Below the pieces are notes generated by a model. That model saw only the letters and a program-made list of their open reading frames with translations, did not search any database and was not told the DNA's origin. The position numbers were made by a program, and so were the translations under genes. A stretch of 64,000 nt of DNA from Lotus japonicus (lineage: Eukaryota; Streptophyta; Magnoliopsida; Fabales; Fabaceae): the NCBI RefSeq assembly GCF_012489685.1, contig NC_080044.1:73208732-73272731 (forward strand), given 5' to 3'. This document shows positions 46,800 through 58,285 of the stretch, piece by piece (the stretch's first letter is position 1; each line of letters opens with the position of its first letter).

Positions 46800-48366
46800 C
46801 TCTAATGTTGTGATGGAATTTTCTGTCGCTACATTGTGATATGAGACTTAAATTTATGTTTGAGTATCGATGGCAAAGTTGACAATTTTGTGACAGATAT
46901 GGTGGTCGCTAAGTGTAGTTTTATATAATAAAATAGGTATGGAAGAGATTTAACGACGGAAGTTTCCATCGCTGTTTTGTGACGAAGTTTTTGTGACAAT
47001 AGCGACAGAACTATTGGTCGCTAAGTGTATCTTTGAAATAATATTGGGTTAAATATGTTTTTGGTTCTTGTAAAATATGAGTAAATATCTCTAAAAGAAT
47101 TTCATAGCTTTTAGTCCTCAACACTAATGAAATTGGTGAAATTAGTCACTCGTTCATTTTGTGGTGGTTTAAACCGCCACTAAAACTGAGAATAAATAGT
47201 TTATGACGGCTAAAATTGTCGTTAATACACAAAAACTGTCGCAAAAAATATAACAGGACTAACATCACATATTTCGATAATGTTATGGATTAAAAGTTAT
47301 GAATTATTATGAGAAACCAGATTCAATTCACGCATATTATCCAAGGACTAAATACATATTTAACCCTACGAACCTTTCTTCTCAACGAACCCTAGTATGT
47401 GATGAATTCAACTAATCAATTTTGCTATAGTTGAACATTTTTAATCTCCTGTAGGGAATTATTTGAGCTGCTTGCACTTTTCTATTGCTCTGGCTGAATT
47501 AGTTGGTCAATCATTCTAAGCAAGAGACATATATAGCTAGTTTTAGGCGGTATTATTCAATTCTTCATATAAAATCTCTAATTCTTTTCTCTTTCATAGT
47601 TTCATATCTTTACTAAGCCAGTTGCTCGATGACTTTTTTTTCAATCTTTTTAGCCAAGTCGTGTCTTCTTTTGTTTTTAGCAAATGCATTTTATCTTCAA
47701 ACATGGCATTGTGTAGTTAATTGTGGATGTCTTAAATTTTGAGCAATATTTACTTCTAATGATTTTATTAATTAGTCCAAGTATAATGCTCAATACATAT
47801 TTTTCCGATGAATAAAAAAAATAATGCTCAATCTTTTTTTCTTTTTTAAATGATTTAGTGACAGATTTTAATTTAGCCACTAAATTAATCAATGATCCCG
47901 TTGCTAAATTCATCACGTATTTCCACCACTAAATTTGTTAATAATTTTGTCACTATCTCTAACACTAAGTTCATTGCTAAATTAGTCACAAATTTCATTG
48001 CTAACTCGGTCGTTAAGTCCATCTCTAATTCAAACGTTGATCAACCACTAAACATTATTGACTAAGGTATTTGCTACGGTAAATTTGGTCGCTAATTCAG
48101 TCATTAATCAATTTAGGAGTTGAATTGGACAGTTTTCATTACTAAATTTGTCAATAATTTCGTCACTATTTCTATCGCTAATTTCATTGCTAAATCGGTC
48201 ACAAAATTCATTGCTAACTCGGTCGACGCTAAATTCATTTCTAATTCATACGCTAAATTCAGACACTGATCAACAACTAAACATCATCAACTAAAGTATT
48301 TGCTACGGAAAAATTCGGTCGCTAATTAACCAATTTAGCAACTGAATTGGACAATTTTCTGGTAGT
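46800..48366 (-). mobile_element. CACTA-related remnant with reiterated subterminal motifs
   Basis: The right edge, read on the minus strand, is CACTACCAGAAAATTGTCC at 48366, a CACTA terminus. From 47850 to 48360 the motif (T)CGGTCGCTAAATT and variants recur densely, and two tandem blocks of about 240 bp (47933-48140 and 48141-48366) share GAATTGGACA(G/A)TTTTC ends. Similar GGTCGCTAAGTGTA motifs occur at 46830-47035. No clean left terminus or duplication was found. A separate inverted-repeat element (GGGTTAAATATGTTTTTGG to AATACATATTTAACCC, about 47046-47366) is inserted in the left part. Confidence 0.55.
47046..47366. mobile_element. Inverted-repeat element starting GGGTTAAATATG
   Basis: The ends GGGTTAAATATGTTTTTGG and, on the other strand, GGGTTAAATATGTATTTAG bound 321 bp. 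The interior has no gene. A target duplication is not evident, so the edges are approximate. Confidence 0.55.
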
Positions 48367-49206
48367 GTCCATATTATTTCTAGTGGCGCACCTAACACGA
48401 ATTAACTACATTTGTATACCTTTAATCTCTATGCACGCAACATGTATGGTATTGTATCATATACTTCTATAAATGTATAAAATCTATTTCGTTTTTAAGT
48501 TGATATAAAGGCTATTGATTTAAAAAAAAAGGCTATGAGAATTTAGAAATGTAGTAGTAGTGGACATTCCAAACTACATAGTATAGAGCCGTATTTGAAA
48601 TCCAAATTATTGAAAGTAACTCATTAGGATGATTAGCCTTCAAATTAAATACGTAGTTCCCTTAACTAATGAAAGAAAAAGAATTCTTGTACCGTAGCTA
48701 TCTAAAGAGTATATGGATAAAGCCAAATTCTTGGGGCGTAGCAATCCATTATAGAAAGCCAAAAAGAGAAAGGTTGCATTGAAAGGTGGGGAAAGAAAGA
48801 GGTGCACGTGGTCCCTAACACCAGAAATCATTAACAGGGTAACCCTTTTGAGCACCACCTATCTGCCTTAGTTTTTGCCTTGGTTTGAATTGTCAAAAGA
48901 ACAATCACCAAATTAAACGCCACACCCACTTTCTCTCTACCTTTTATCTGTTATATTGAGATTTCCCCCCTTTGATATGAGAATTTATCAGCAAATAACA
49001 AAATTAATTATCATATTTAGAATGCTCATTTGGAAAAACTCAGCCCAAGAGCAGTGCCAGATATGTAGAGATTTTAATCTATGAACAACAGACATATAAT
49101 TTTTACTTATGGCCCCTCAATGAATTGCTAGATAGGTATGGCCCCTCAATGAAGTTAGATCACAATGTCCAAATATATATATTGGTTGAACAAAATTCTA
49201 CTAGTC
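48367..49206. other. Gene-free stretch
   Basis: AT-rich, with no recognised gene or element. Confidence 0.45.
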
Positions 49207-49650
49207 ATTCTAGTTAGTGATGACAATGGATCGGGTCAGGCTCGGGTTTTGCTTTTCCCAAATCTAAAGCCGAACTCCCATGCCTAATCTAAACCCAAAA
49301 TTTGTTGAGTTTTGAGTTTACCCAAACTCGTTATAGTCTCAAACTCACGTCCTAACCTAACTTGATGCATAGACTTCATTGTAAAATAAAGTGTAACTTA
49401 TATTTTTTTTGGTGAGAACATTGTTGTTTTATATCTTTTTAAAATATGATATATTGTTGTTTAAATATAATTAAATTGTTAACAAATCAAGTTGTTAACA
49501 TTGTATATATAGGAGTAGTTTTATAATTTTATATATATTGTTCGAGTTCGGGTGCGGGTTTCACAAAACTCAAATCCAAACTCAATCATATCGGATTTTA
49601 CCCGTAAAATCGGGTCAGGTTCGGATTATATTGTCATCCCTAATTCTAGT
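49207..49650. mobile_element. hAT-type non-autonomous element, 428 bp
   Basis: The element 49215-49642 begins TAGTGATGACAATGGATCGG and on the other strand TAGGGATGACAATATAATCC. Exact 8-bp duplications ATTCTAGT flank it (49207-49214, 49643-49650). CGGGTCAGGYTCGGGTT-like motifs are repeated near both ends. Confidence 0.9.
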
Positions 49651-51838
49651 TGAGTGTAACTCTTCCACACAATGGATGAGGTGGTAAGGCATCGATGGTG
49701 CTCCGCATTTAATGGTTGCTGCTTCTTCGTCGTATGAAGTCCTTCGCCGATGGTAGCTGTGAAGATGCTTTAGTGCCCAAATAACTAAGTGTCTAAGGTA
49801 ATATGGTTTTAGATTAATGTACCTTTATTTTGATTTGTCTCTCTCTTCATACATGGGAGAGGTCAAAGCGTCTCAAGATGGGTTAACATTGCCTCAGAGT
49901 CCTATGATCATTTCCACTTAGTATGTGATGAACGTCTATTTTGTACTGATTTTTATATGTTGTACTTTCTTTACATAACTCTCAATTTTTTGTGACAATT
50001 ATGAAATAGGCATGTTCTAGATGATGAATAAATGGAAAAGAGGCAAAAAACTGAACGTCTTCATAAGTTTTCCACTCAAACGTCCTCAAAGTCACTGGTT
50101 CATACTGTCCAAGGGCCAAGCACCACACTCAAGGATGGGTAGAGCCGTAGAGGCAAGATCCGTTGTTTTTCTATCTGAGGGGAAGGACACTTGACCTAAA
50201 AGATCAAAGCGCTTGTTGCTAACCACGTCGTGCTTGAGAATTTGAATGATGTAGACTGAACCAAGGAGGCTTTTCCTCACCCCCTATATGATCACACCCA
50301 AAATGGACCAATTTACACACAATCTAATCCAACTCATACTCATCACATATTGTTTGTAATTTGAGAGAGTCATAGTATTTTTGTAGGTACTATTTACGAA
50401 AGGTACACCTCACTTACAAGGGAGGAGCACCTACACTAACGATAACATCGTCTCTCAACTCACAACAAAAACTTCCAATTCTTTTTAGGTTTAAGGATCA
50501 AATTGATCCATAATAATTGAGAGTTTACCATTCCATCCATGGACTAAGAAAATACCTCATACGATCCTTGATTACATAAAATATTGATCGATCAAGTTAA
50601 ACTTAATTCATAGTAAGATAAAATGTCGGTAATTTCATTCTTATAAATCCAAATTTGCCCGCATTCAAAAACCAATTTCACTATCTTCTCATTCTTTTCA
50701 TGCTAACTTACTTTAATCCTCTCTAAACCAAGAACTATGACATGGATTCCATGCTAGTTTGCACCTAAATGAATGAAAAAGCAACTGAATGTACCGCCTA
50801 TACCTACGCTGCTGACACTGAAACCCTTAATTCTCGCCTGTTAAAAGCACATGCGTCTTTAGAGTCTTGTGTGTGTTTGTTTATGTTGAGAACGACGTGT
50901 GCCTGTGCACAACCATTTTAACTGTGGCACTGAAAAACATGCAATGTTTTTATTATATATCTATATATGCATTTAAAAGGAAACACAACACAAATGCAAT
51001 GAAAACGACCCTTCCCTTATTTTTTCTCTCCCTCCATTTTCCCTTTTGTTTCCCACATCGAATTGGATCTTAAAAAGGGTCCTCTTTGGATCGTATATAG
51101 AAAATGGTCCCAACCACTGTGATCGTTCACTCAGATGAATGTCACATGTGTCGTTTATTTAATATATATAAGTCTTAAGGGGTCCTTATATGCTCAACCA
51201 CACTGACAATATAGCATACATCATACTTTAGTCCAACAACATTCATAACTTTGTCTCGTTCTTTTCTGAAAACAACAAAATCGATTCCTTTTTTTTCCTC
51301 ACCACATGCATGCAATAGATATCCTCACACTATATATAGTTTCTCTCAATTTTTGATATATTTTTTTTAATTTTGGAAAAGCACTCCAATTGGTAGAAAA
51401 TTTGAATTTGTAAAAACTCAAAAAAAAAGAATATTTTTTTAGTTAATTGAAACTTTTAAAAATAATAATATTTTTATTTGAATTTCTATTTAGAAAAATA
51501 GTTTACATTTTGTGAATATTATTTTATAGTGTGATATTATTTGTAAATATTTTCTAGTAAGCTCACTTTAGGATATATACTATATTTATAGCATGACATT
51601 ACTTCGTGAGAATTAAGAATTTAAAAAGTGAAAGTCAAATTTACATACAGAGTCTGATTTTTATCAAATTATTACTAAGGTACGGTTACCCAGTTACTAT
51701 AGAAGTCACGAGAGTAAGTGGTATCCAACAAGGAGTTTGAATTAATATGTATTACTTTTGGAGAAGAAAAGCATAAAGTAACCTCCAATGCCAGTAATTG
51801 TAAAAATTAAAGTTGCCCTTGATGTTATTAGGTAGGCA
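49651..51838. other. Gene-free stretch
   Basis: No recognised gene. Several short frames are not protein-like. Confidence 0.4.
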
Positions 51839-52622
51839 TAAGAGCATCTTCAATGCTAGTTCTTAATTCATAGTTCTTAGTACTATTCATGTGGGTCCGT
51901 ATTGTCACATGTGTTTAAGTAACTCTTTGCAGATTTTGCTCCAACTATGAGTTCTTAGTTTTTAGTTCTTATCACTATTTATCCGGTCGTACAATACCAT
52001 TATTTTCATTTTTTTTATTTTAATATAATTTTGATTTAAATTTAAATGCTAATTTAATACTTAAATTAAATGAATGAGAGAGAAAAAATTAACTTTTTAT
52101 GCTAAGAACTCAAAAGTAAAACATCTTATATAAGAGCATCTCCAATAAAGTCTTTATTTTGGGATCTTAAAATAAGATCCGGATTTTATTAGATCTCACC
52201 ATTGGAGCTATCCTACGTGGCATGAGATATTAGTTTTTGCTAAGATCCTTGCCTTAGCTCAGGTACTCTCAAATGTGGGATCTTAAATAAAATAATATTT
52301 TTTTTTCTCTCCTTCAATACAAAGAACCAAAGTGAAAAATAGGGAGAGAAATAAATAATATAAATATATTGAGTACTGTGGGTCCAGTCAAAAGTAAAAT
52401 AAGATCTCAGCCATTAGAGTGAAATGTGCATAGGGGCCTTATGAGTGTCTTAAATCCTATGTGGCAATCTGGGCCCACAAAAAATGAATTAAGTCCCAAA
52501 ATAAGATCTCACCATTGGAGATGCTCTAAGAACCTAGTTCTTATTTTTAAGAACTAAGAACTTCATGTCATCCCCTTAACTAAAAAATAAGAACTAAAAA
52601 CCTTGCATTGAAGATGCTCTAA
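51839..52622. mobile_element. Harbinger-like MITE carrying a nested relative
   Basis: The outer element 51842-52619 has ends GAGCATCTTCAATGC / GCATTGAAGATGCTC flanked by TAA (51839-51841, 52620-52622). Its arms contain inverted AGTTCTTAATTC and AAGAACTAAGAACT motifs. It is split by the related element 52134-52526. Confidence 0.85.
52131..52529. mobile_element. Inner Harbinger-like MITE, 393 bp
   Basis: The element 52134-52526 has ends GAGCATCTCCAATAAAG / CATTGGAGATGCTC with TAA duplications at 52131-52133 and 52527-52529. It is inserted into the outer element of the same superfamily. Confidence 0.88.
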
Positions 52623-53091
52623 GGGTAAAGCTAACATACCATGAGCTTTAACACAACAAATGAACAGATGAATATGTTAAACGTAACCATCAAAACAGGT
52701 TACAACTCTCACTTTTAACAATCCTTGACGAACAACTGTAAATCTCAAACTCCTAAACACTCCTAAACAATATTAATAAAGAATATGAACTATTTTCAAA
52801 TAATACAAATTTCATCTATCCAAGAGAAAAGAAAACATGAAAGAAAAAAAAATTACAAGATGACTTCTTACAAACTTTTTTCCTGCAATCATCTTTAATT
52901 TCCCTAAGGCTGTTAGGTGGAGTTTAGCTTTTCTTCTTTCTTTTTCTGCAGAACAGCATAATGGAGTATACTATAAATGCATAGGTTTGGATGCTCGTTA
53001 GCACTGACTTCGAGATAAAATGAAAGCAGAACTCGAGATAAATTAATAGTCCATCCAATTACACTAAACTGATATCCAAACACACACTATA
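52623..53091. other. 3' flank of the IDD gene
   Basis: Probably includes the 3' UTR of the minus-strand zinc-finger gene. Nothing else is seen. Confidence 0.4.
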
Positions 53092-55542
53092 TCATTCTTC
53101 TGCAGCTTCGCCTTCTGTGTTGGCTGAGGACACGTAACTCACCACAATGGAAGTTTCTTGATCTGATGCAACAGTTGAGTTCTGAAACTGCTGCTTGCAA
53201 GCTTGACAAGTTATTTCCATAACAGTGGAGCTAATCTTCTTCATTGCTTGCTTTCTCAAATCTTCAGCTTTTCCGAGCTCAGCTTGCGCTTGTTTCCTTA
53301 TCCTCTTAGCATTCTCAAACTCAACCTCAGCTATCTCAATTTGGCGCTTCGCTTCTCTCCTAGCCTCTTCCGCGTAAGCCTTCTCCGCCATCGCCAACTT
53401 GAGTTCCTCACCAGCAAACTCTTTCAGCCTTGCCACTTCGAAAATGGAATTATCACCCACAACATTATTATTATTATTCCTTTCTGATTCTTCATTCCCT
53501 ATGTGACCATCATTATTAGTACATGAACCTATTGAGAGCTTCAAACGGGTCTCATTATGGTTTTCCCTGGGATTTCTATTTTCTTTGGGGATTGTTGAAG
53601 AAGGTGATAAGAGCTGAAGTTCTAAGTTGTGTGTGTTTGAAGTTGATGGCTGATCAGCTGGTGGTGGTTTTGGCAGTGGAAGTCCTTGCAATGGGGCTAT
53701 GCTAAAATTGGCCTCATTTGATGGACTTGTGCTTGAAGCTGTTCTAGAAGAGCATGCAGGTTGAAGTGCTTGTAACTCTTGCCGTGGCAGCCGCATATTG
53801 CATGTATCTTGATGTTCTATGAAACTCTCCACCCTGAAAGGACACAAGTTTAGCTGATTAATCAAAAGAGGTCATATATTATACTCAGCTCCTCGTTTTT
53901 TATTATAAAACCCCTTATTGTAAAACAATAAACGACCTTATAATAAGGGACAAATGGAATGTTATCATGCATTTATAAATATATATTACGACTTCAGTTC
54001 AATTTCTATCAAAATCAAATCCTATATAGAACTGATACTCTTCAGAATAAATTTTGATCGATTAATCATCTATCATATCATTATTTATTTCTTTTAATCT
54101 CTTCTCATATCTAACTAGGTGCAGATGTGTTTCAAATATTAAGGAAACATTATTCTTAGTGAACCAAGTAAATATCATTTCTGTAAATCTTTAAACTTAA
54201 AGCTATCATGGGCTCTCCTAGTCCTAGACTGTACAATGCCAGAATAAGGCGGATAAGGGAGTATGTAATATTCAAACATAATGCTTGTGGATTTGAAATT
54301 TTCAACTCATAATGCTTTAGAATTCCCAAGATAGGAAATTTATATAGTGATAATAATATCAAGAAGATGCAAAATCTTTAAATTTGTGCCTCTCTCTTCT
54401 ATCACTGTAGCTAGAATTTTAGGGTTTGACCTAGCAGGAGAATAATCATTAATATAATAATATAATTTAAGAACTAGTAAAGTAATAGTACTAATAATCT
54501 GGTTTCCGTTAAGAACAAAATCAATTCCTCAGCGTGAGGGACTGAATCTCATAAACCAAACACACAGACACCAAGAAAGAAAGAGAAAAAAAAATGGAAA
54601 GATGAAAGAATAATGAACATGATAAGAAAAGAGGGAAAGCAAACCTGGAAAACACACGGCCACAGTCACACGAGTGCCCTCTGGTACCACATGTTTTGAC
54701 ATGCGCCTTGTAATCAGATTGCACAGCATACCCTTTGTTACATTTGTCACAAACCCACTGCTTGTGATTGCTGTGCTTCCTCCTGAAGTGTTTCTTGATT
54801 CCAACAAGGTCACCAAGGGCATGGCAAGGGTCATGGTGCAAACAACTTGGCTCAGGGCACACAAACACCCTTTTCTTCTGCCCTTGTGTGGTTTCTCTTT
54901 TCAGGAGTTTCCATGGCACCTTGTGCCTTCTCCTGTGCATTTGCAGATTCTGGTCCCTCTGAAAGCCTTGGTTGCAGATCTCACACACATACCTGTCTGA
55001 TTCTAGTAAGGTCTTGGGTGAGAGGGACACCACCTCAGCATCTGGATCTGAAATTTAGAGACACAAAAGTTACAATTTTGTGTGAGACCAGATATTCACC
55101 GTTCACCGCGTGGCCGACAACAATAACTAATTCTCTCCGCGCATGTGACCACCGGCAGCCATGACTAATGTTCTGGCTGGTGGTCACATGAACCAGTAAA
55201 CCCACAAATTTTGATTAAAAATTAAAGCTCCACAAAATTTGTTTGTGATTAAGGACCGACAACAGTGATTGATCCCTGTGGCCGTAGGAAGTGGTAAACC
55301 CCAAATTTTTTGATTAAAATTAAAATATTTAAATACAAATTTTGTTTGTGAGAAAAGAACTTGGGGGAAGGGTGGAAGAAATTTGATTCTCAAAAGGGGA
55401 AACTTTTTGTGGAGCTCTTACCTGGTGTGCCTGCTGGTCTTCTTTTTCTTTTGTTGTTAAGCACTCCATTTTCTGATAATGCAAAAGCAGCAATATCAGA
55501 AGAAGATGGTGCACCAGAAGAAGAAGCAGTATTGTCTAACAT
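53092..55542 (-). CDS. SGR5: INDETERMINATE-domain zinc-finger protein, SGR5/IDD15-like
   Basis: IDD proteins are plant nuclear transcription factors; SGR5/IDD15 acts early in shoot gravitropism and its rice counterpart LPA1 affects branch angle. Three exons join in frame: 55542-55422, 55047-54645 and 53833-53092, giving 421 residues (Arabidopsis about 445). The ATG at 55542 is the first in frame. A nuclear signal KRKRRP lies before the four-finger ID domain: C62-C65-H78-H82, C104-C109-H127-H132, C140-C143-H156-C160 and C167-C169-H182-C186 (YVCEICNQGFQRDQNLQMHR; WVCDKCNKGYAVQSDYKAH). All ligands are present. The C-terminal half has LELQL (245-249, EAR-like) and LKLSIG, then a basic/acidic coiled coil of about 80 residues (EVARLKEFAGEELKLAMAEK) typical of the IDD14-16 group. 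The introns are about 370 and 810 bp; alternative splicing is known for the Arabidopsis gene but cannot be seen here. Confidence 0.93.
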
Positions 55543-56399
55543 GGGTGGTGGGATTTTTGTGAGGCTTTTTAGGACTATATGTATTGTGGATGAGTTAATT
55601 TCCACAACTAGTACTACAGCTGGTGAAGGTGTGATAGTGGGTTTCAGCTTTATTCATGGGAAGAAAATGAGAAATGATAATGGCACAACAAAGGAAGAGA
55701 TAGAGATAGAGAGAGGGGGAAAATGAAAACTGAGGAAGAGAGAGAAAAAGGTGTTGCTTTATGTAATCAGCTTTCTTAAAGGCTTTTTGGTAGCTACTAG
55801 CTTTTTCTTTGCTTTTCTTGCTTTGTTGTTTCATTGACCTCTCACCTCGAGCAGGTAAGGTTGAGGGGCAAGTCTTGTTTTTTTTTTTTTACATCGGAAA
55901 CTTAGGGGCAAGTCTTGTTTATAAAGCTCTAGTGTACTGATTTTGATTTTGAGATAAAAAATAAATGAAACTCATTTATAAGTCTATTCTTATGAGTTCG
56001 TTTTGAAACTAATCAGAAAGTGTTAAAATATAACCATAGAGTGTGTTTGGTTTTCGCCCAAATGTTAGTTGGGTTCTTTTGAAATGTGTGTGTGATTTTC
56101 AAAGTGCTCACACGTAAAAGATCAAAATTGTTTCATTTACATTTATGTTCAACCTAATGTAAATATAAACATAACTAGAGTGCGTGTTGATTCCTCACTC
56201 ATTCTTGAAGGTTGAATGTTCAATCTTCTCCTATAAAAAATGAAATTGGTTCATTAAGTGTAAACACTCGCGACAAGAAAATTAACTACTGTTACCTACA
56301 GTAGATTATGGTCTCAACATAAAAAAATCTGAAAAAAAATCCATAAATAAATAAATAAATAAGCGTTTTCAAATGTGTTATTTTTCTATTTTCATAATT
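55543..56399. other. 5' flank of the IDD gene
   Basis: It contains the leader and promoter of the minus-strand IDD gene. A short piece near 55875-55905 (T tract then ACATCGGAAACTTA) is the reverse of the SINE tail seen at 22.9 kb. No other gene is visible. Confidence 0.4.
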
Positions 56400-56546
56400 T
56401 TTTTTTTTGATAGGCCAATGTTAGTTGTTAGAAATGTTAGTAAATTAATTCTTCATCCGGGTTCGAATCGGGACCCTTCACCCTTCAACCCACCTAACCC
56501 TTATGTCCCTAGCTCTTACCACTTGATCTATCCTTAATTCGGGGAC
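56400..56546 (-). mobile_element. SINE, inverted copy of the 24.9-kb element
   Basis: On the minus strand it starts GTCCCCGAATTAAGGATAGA, with A box ATAGATCAAGTGGTAAGAGC and B box GGTCCCGATTCGAACCCGG. It then shares AATTAATTTACTAACATTTC and TAACAACTAACATT with the 24.9-kb copy and ends in an A tract. Flanking AATTTTTTT strings may be the target duplication. Confidence 0.85.
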
Positions 56547-57915
56547 AATTTTTTTATTGCTGAATTAGTATTCAAACCAAACCGACTCTATGTGATGAAT
56601 GAGTGTCTTTTGCTATCCAATTCAGTTACATTTGGTTGGAGCTAGAACCCCACACACAACATTTTGGAGAGAATCAGAGAAGCAAGAAATATATATACTA
56701 ATATACACCCCTGTTCTATATATGAGAAAACAAGAACGTGTAGTCATTATTTCATTCATGGCACTGTAATATTATTTTGCATGAATATTTGAATATCGCA
56801 TTAGGTGTGACCTCCTCACACGCTCTCTCACGTGACAAGTGAGTGAATGAGTGATGATCACAACTCTTTTGCTTAAAAAGAGCCTAACTGCAGGGTAAAT
56901 AATGGAGATAGGATTCGTACACAACCACAATTCACTTCCCAATAATGGCGCCCAAACGGGTCCTGAACTGAATATATTATGGAGATGTTGTTGTCTTGCA
57001 CCTGAGCTGAGGGAATGGAAAATGAGATGAACCACCACATGACCACATCCATCTCAGAAAATAAAATAGAAGAGATAAAAGTACTTTATCAAGTCATAAT
57101 ATATAGTTGGCATATAAAAAATATTTTGATCCTCTAAAATTAGAGTCTTTTGGTTTAGGCCCCTCTAAATTTTTATTTTTGGTATACACCCTTATTTTAA
57201 AAATCATATGGAGGGATAAGCCTTTGCCGTTACGTCTACAGTCTACTTAACAGACGCTCACGTGACATATTTTAGAGGGACCTAAACCAAGAAACCATGA
57301 TTTTAGAAGGATCTAAATTAAAGAACTATGATTTTAGAGGACCTAAAACTCAATTTTTATCATGTCTTAGGTCCATTTAAAATAATACTAACAAGATCCT
57401 ACAAATGAAATGAAAACAAAATATAACTACACTTTGAAGTACTCTTCAAGGGTGTCGCAAAGTCACAATCTGCGTCTTCGAACCTATTATCTGCTCGAGA
57501 ACACGGGCTAGTGCTCTTGAACATGGATTGATCATTTTGACCGTGAGCAAGGCCGGATCCACTTTATAGGGTATGGGGCAGTTACCCCCACAATTTTTTT
57601 GATGTTTCCTTAAATGTACATGTTGTTTGTATTATTTGTCAGACAAATTTTTTATTTTCTTACTACTATATGGATTATTTGCCCCATTGTATGTGTGTGT
57701 ACATTAACCCCACAACTCAAACGTTTTTGATCCATCACTAAGCATGGGTACAAGCTTTTGATCATGAATTCTTTTGAACTAGGCGTGACTTCAAATAACC
57801 CTGAAGGTTGTTGAGTTCGCTTGATCTTAAGGATTTGGCCTTGTCATTTTGAGACCATCTATCTATCTTTGAATTGGATTAGTACTCCTCGAGCCTATGG
57901 GTGTGATTTTGAATT
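56547..57915. other. Gene-free stretch with a possible inverted-repeat element
   Basis: 57117-57352 is bounded by TTTTGATCCTCTAAAATTAG and TTTTAGAGGACCTAAAA, suggesting a small inverted-repeat element without a clear duplication. A hAT-like pair of motifs (GGCCGGATCCAC, GATCCATCACTAAG) at 57551-57745 is not convincing. No gene. Confidence 0.35.
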
Positions 57916-58285
57916 GAGAGCATCTTCAATGGTAGTATCTAATGTTAAATACATACTCATATGAGTATCTATTACCATTGGAGTACATATTCAATTCCAA
58001 TATGGCAAAGATGAGTATGTAGGAATAAATACTCTACACTAGACTTGAGAAGTGGGCTTGTATTTATTACAAGCACTTACAATTAATATAATTAGATTAA
58101 AATGAAGATAAATAATAAAACATACAAATGTGATGTTAATGGTGTGATCCACTATAGAAATTTTTAAGAGTTGTTGGGTTTGAGTAAAAAGTTAGTAAAG
58201 TAGTGTAAATGATGTGACATTATGAAAAATTGTAAAAAAAGAAGTGTAAATACTTTAGTGAATATAATAGATGTAGATGCTCTGA
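57915..58285. mobile_element. Harbinger-like MITE, 365 bp
   Basis: The element 57918-58282 has ends GAGCATCTTCAATGG and GATGTAGATGCTC, flanked by TGA on both sides (57915-57917, 58283-58285). It is the same terminal family as 51842-52619. Confidence 0.7.

Noticed and set aside
54529..55164. Alternative frames around the zinc-finger exon
   Set aside because: They lack family features and overlap the clearly coding IDD frame.
57545..57745. A hAT element with GGATCCAC / GATCCATCAC ends
   Set aside because: The termini do not match well and no 8-bp duplication was found.
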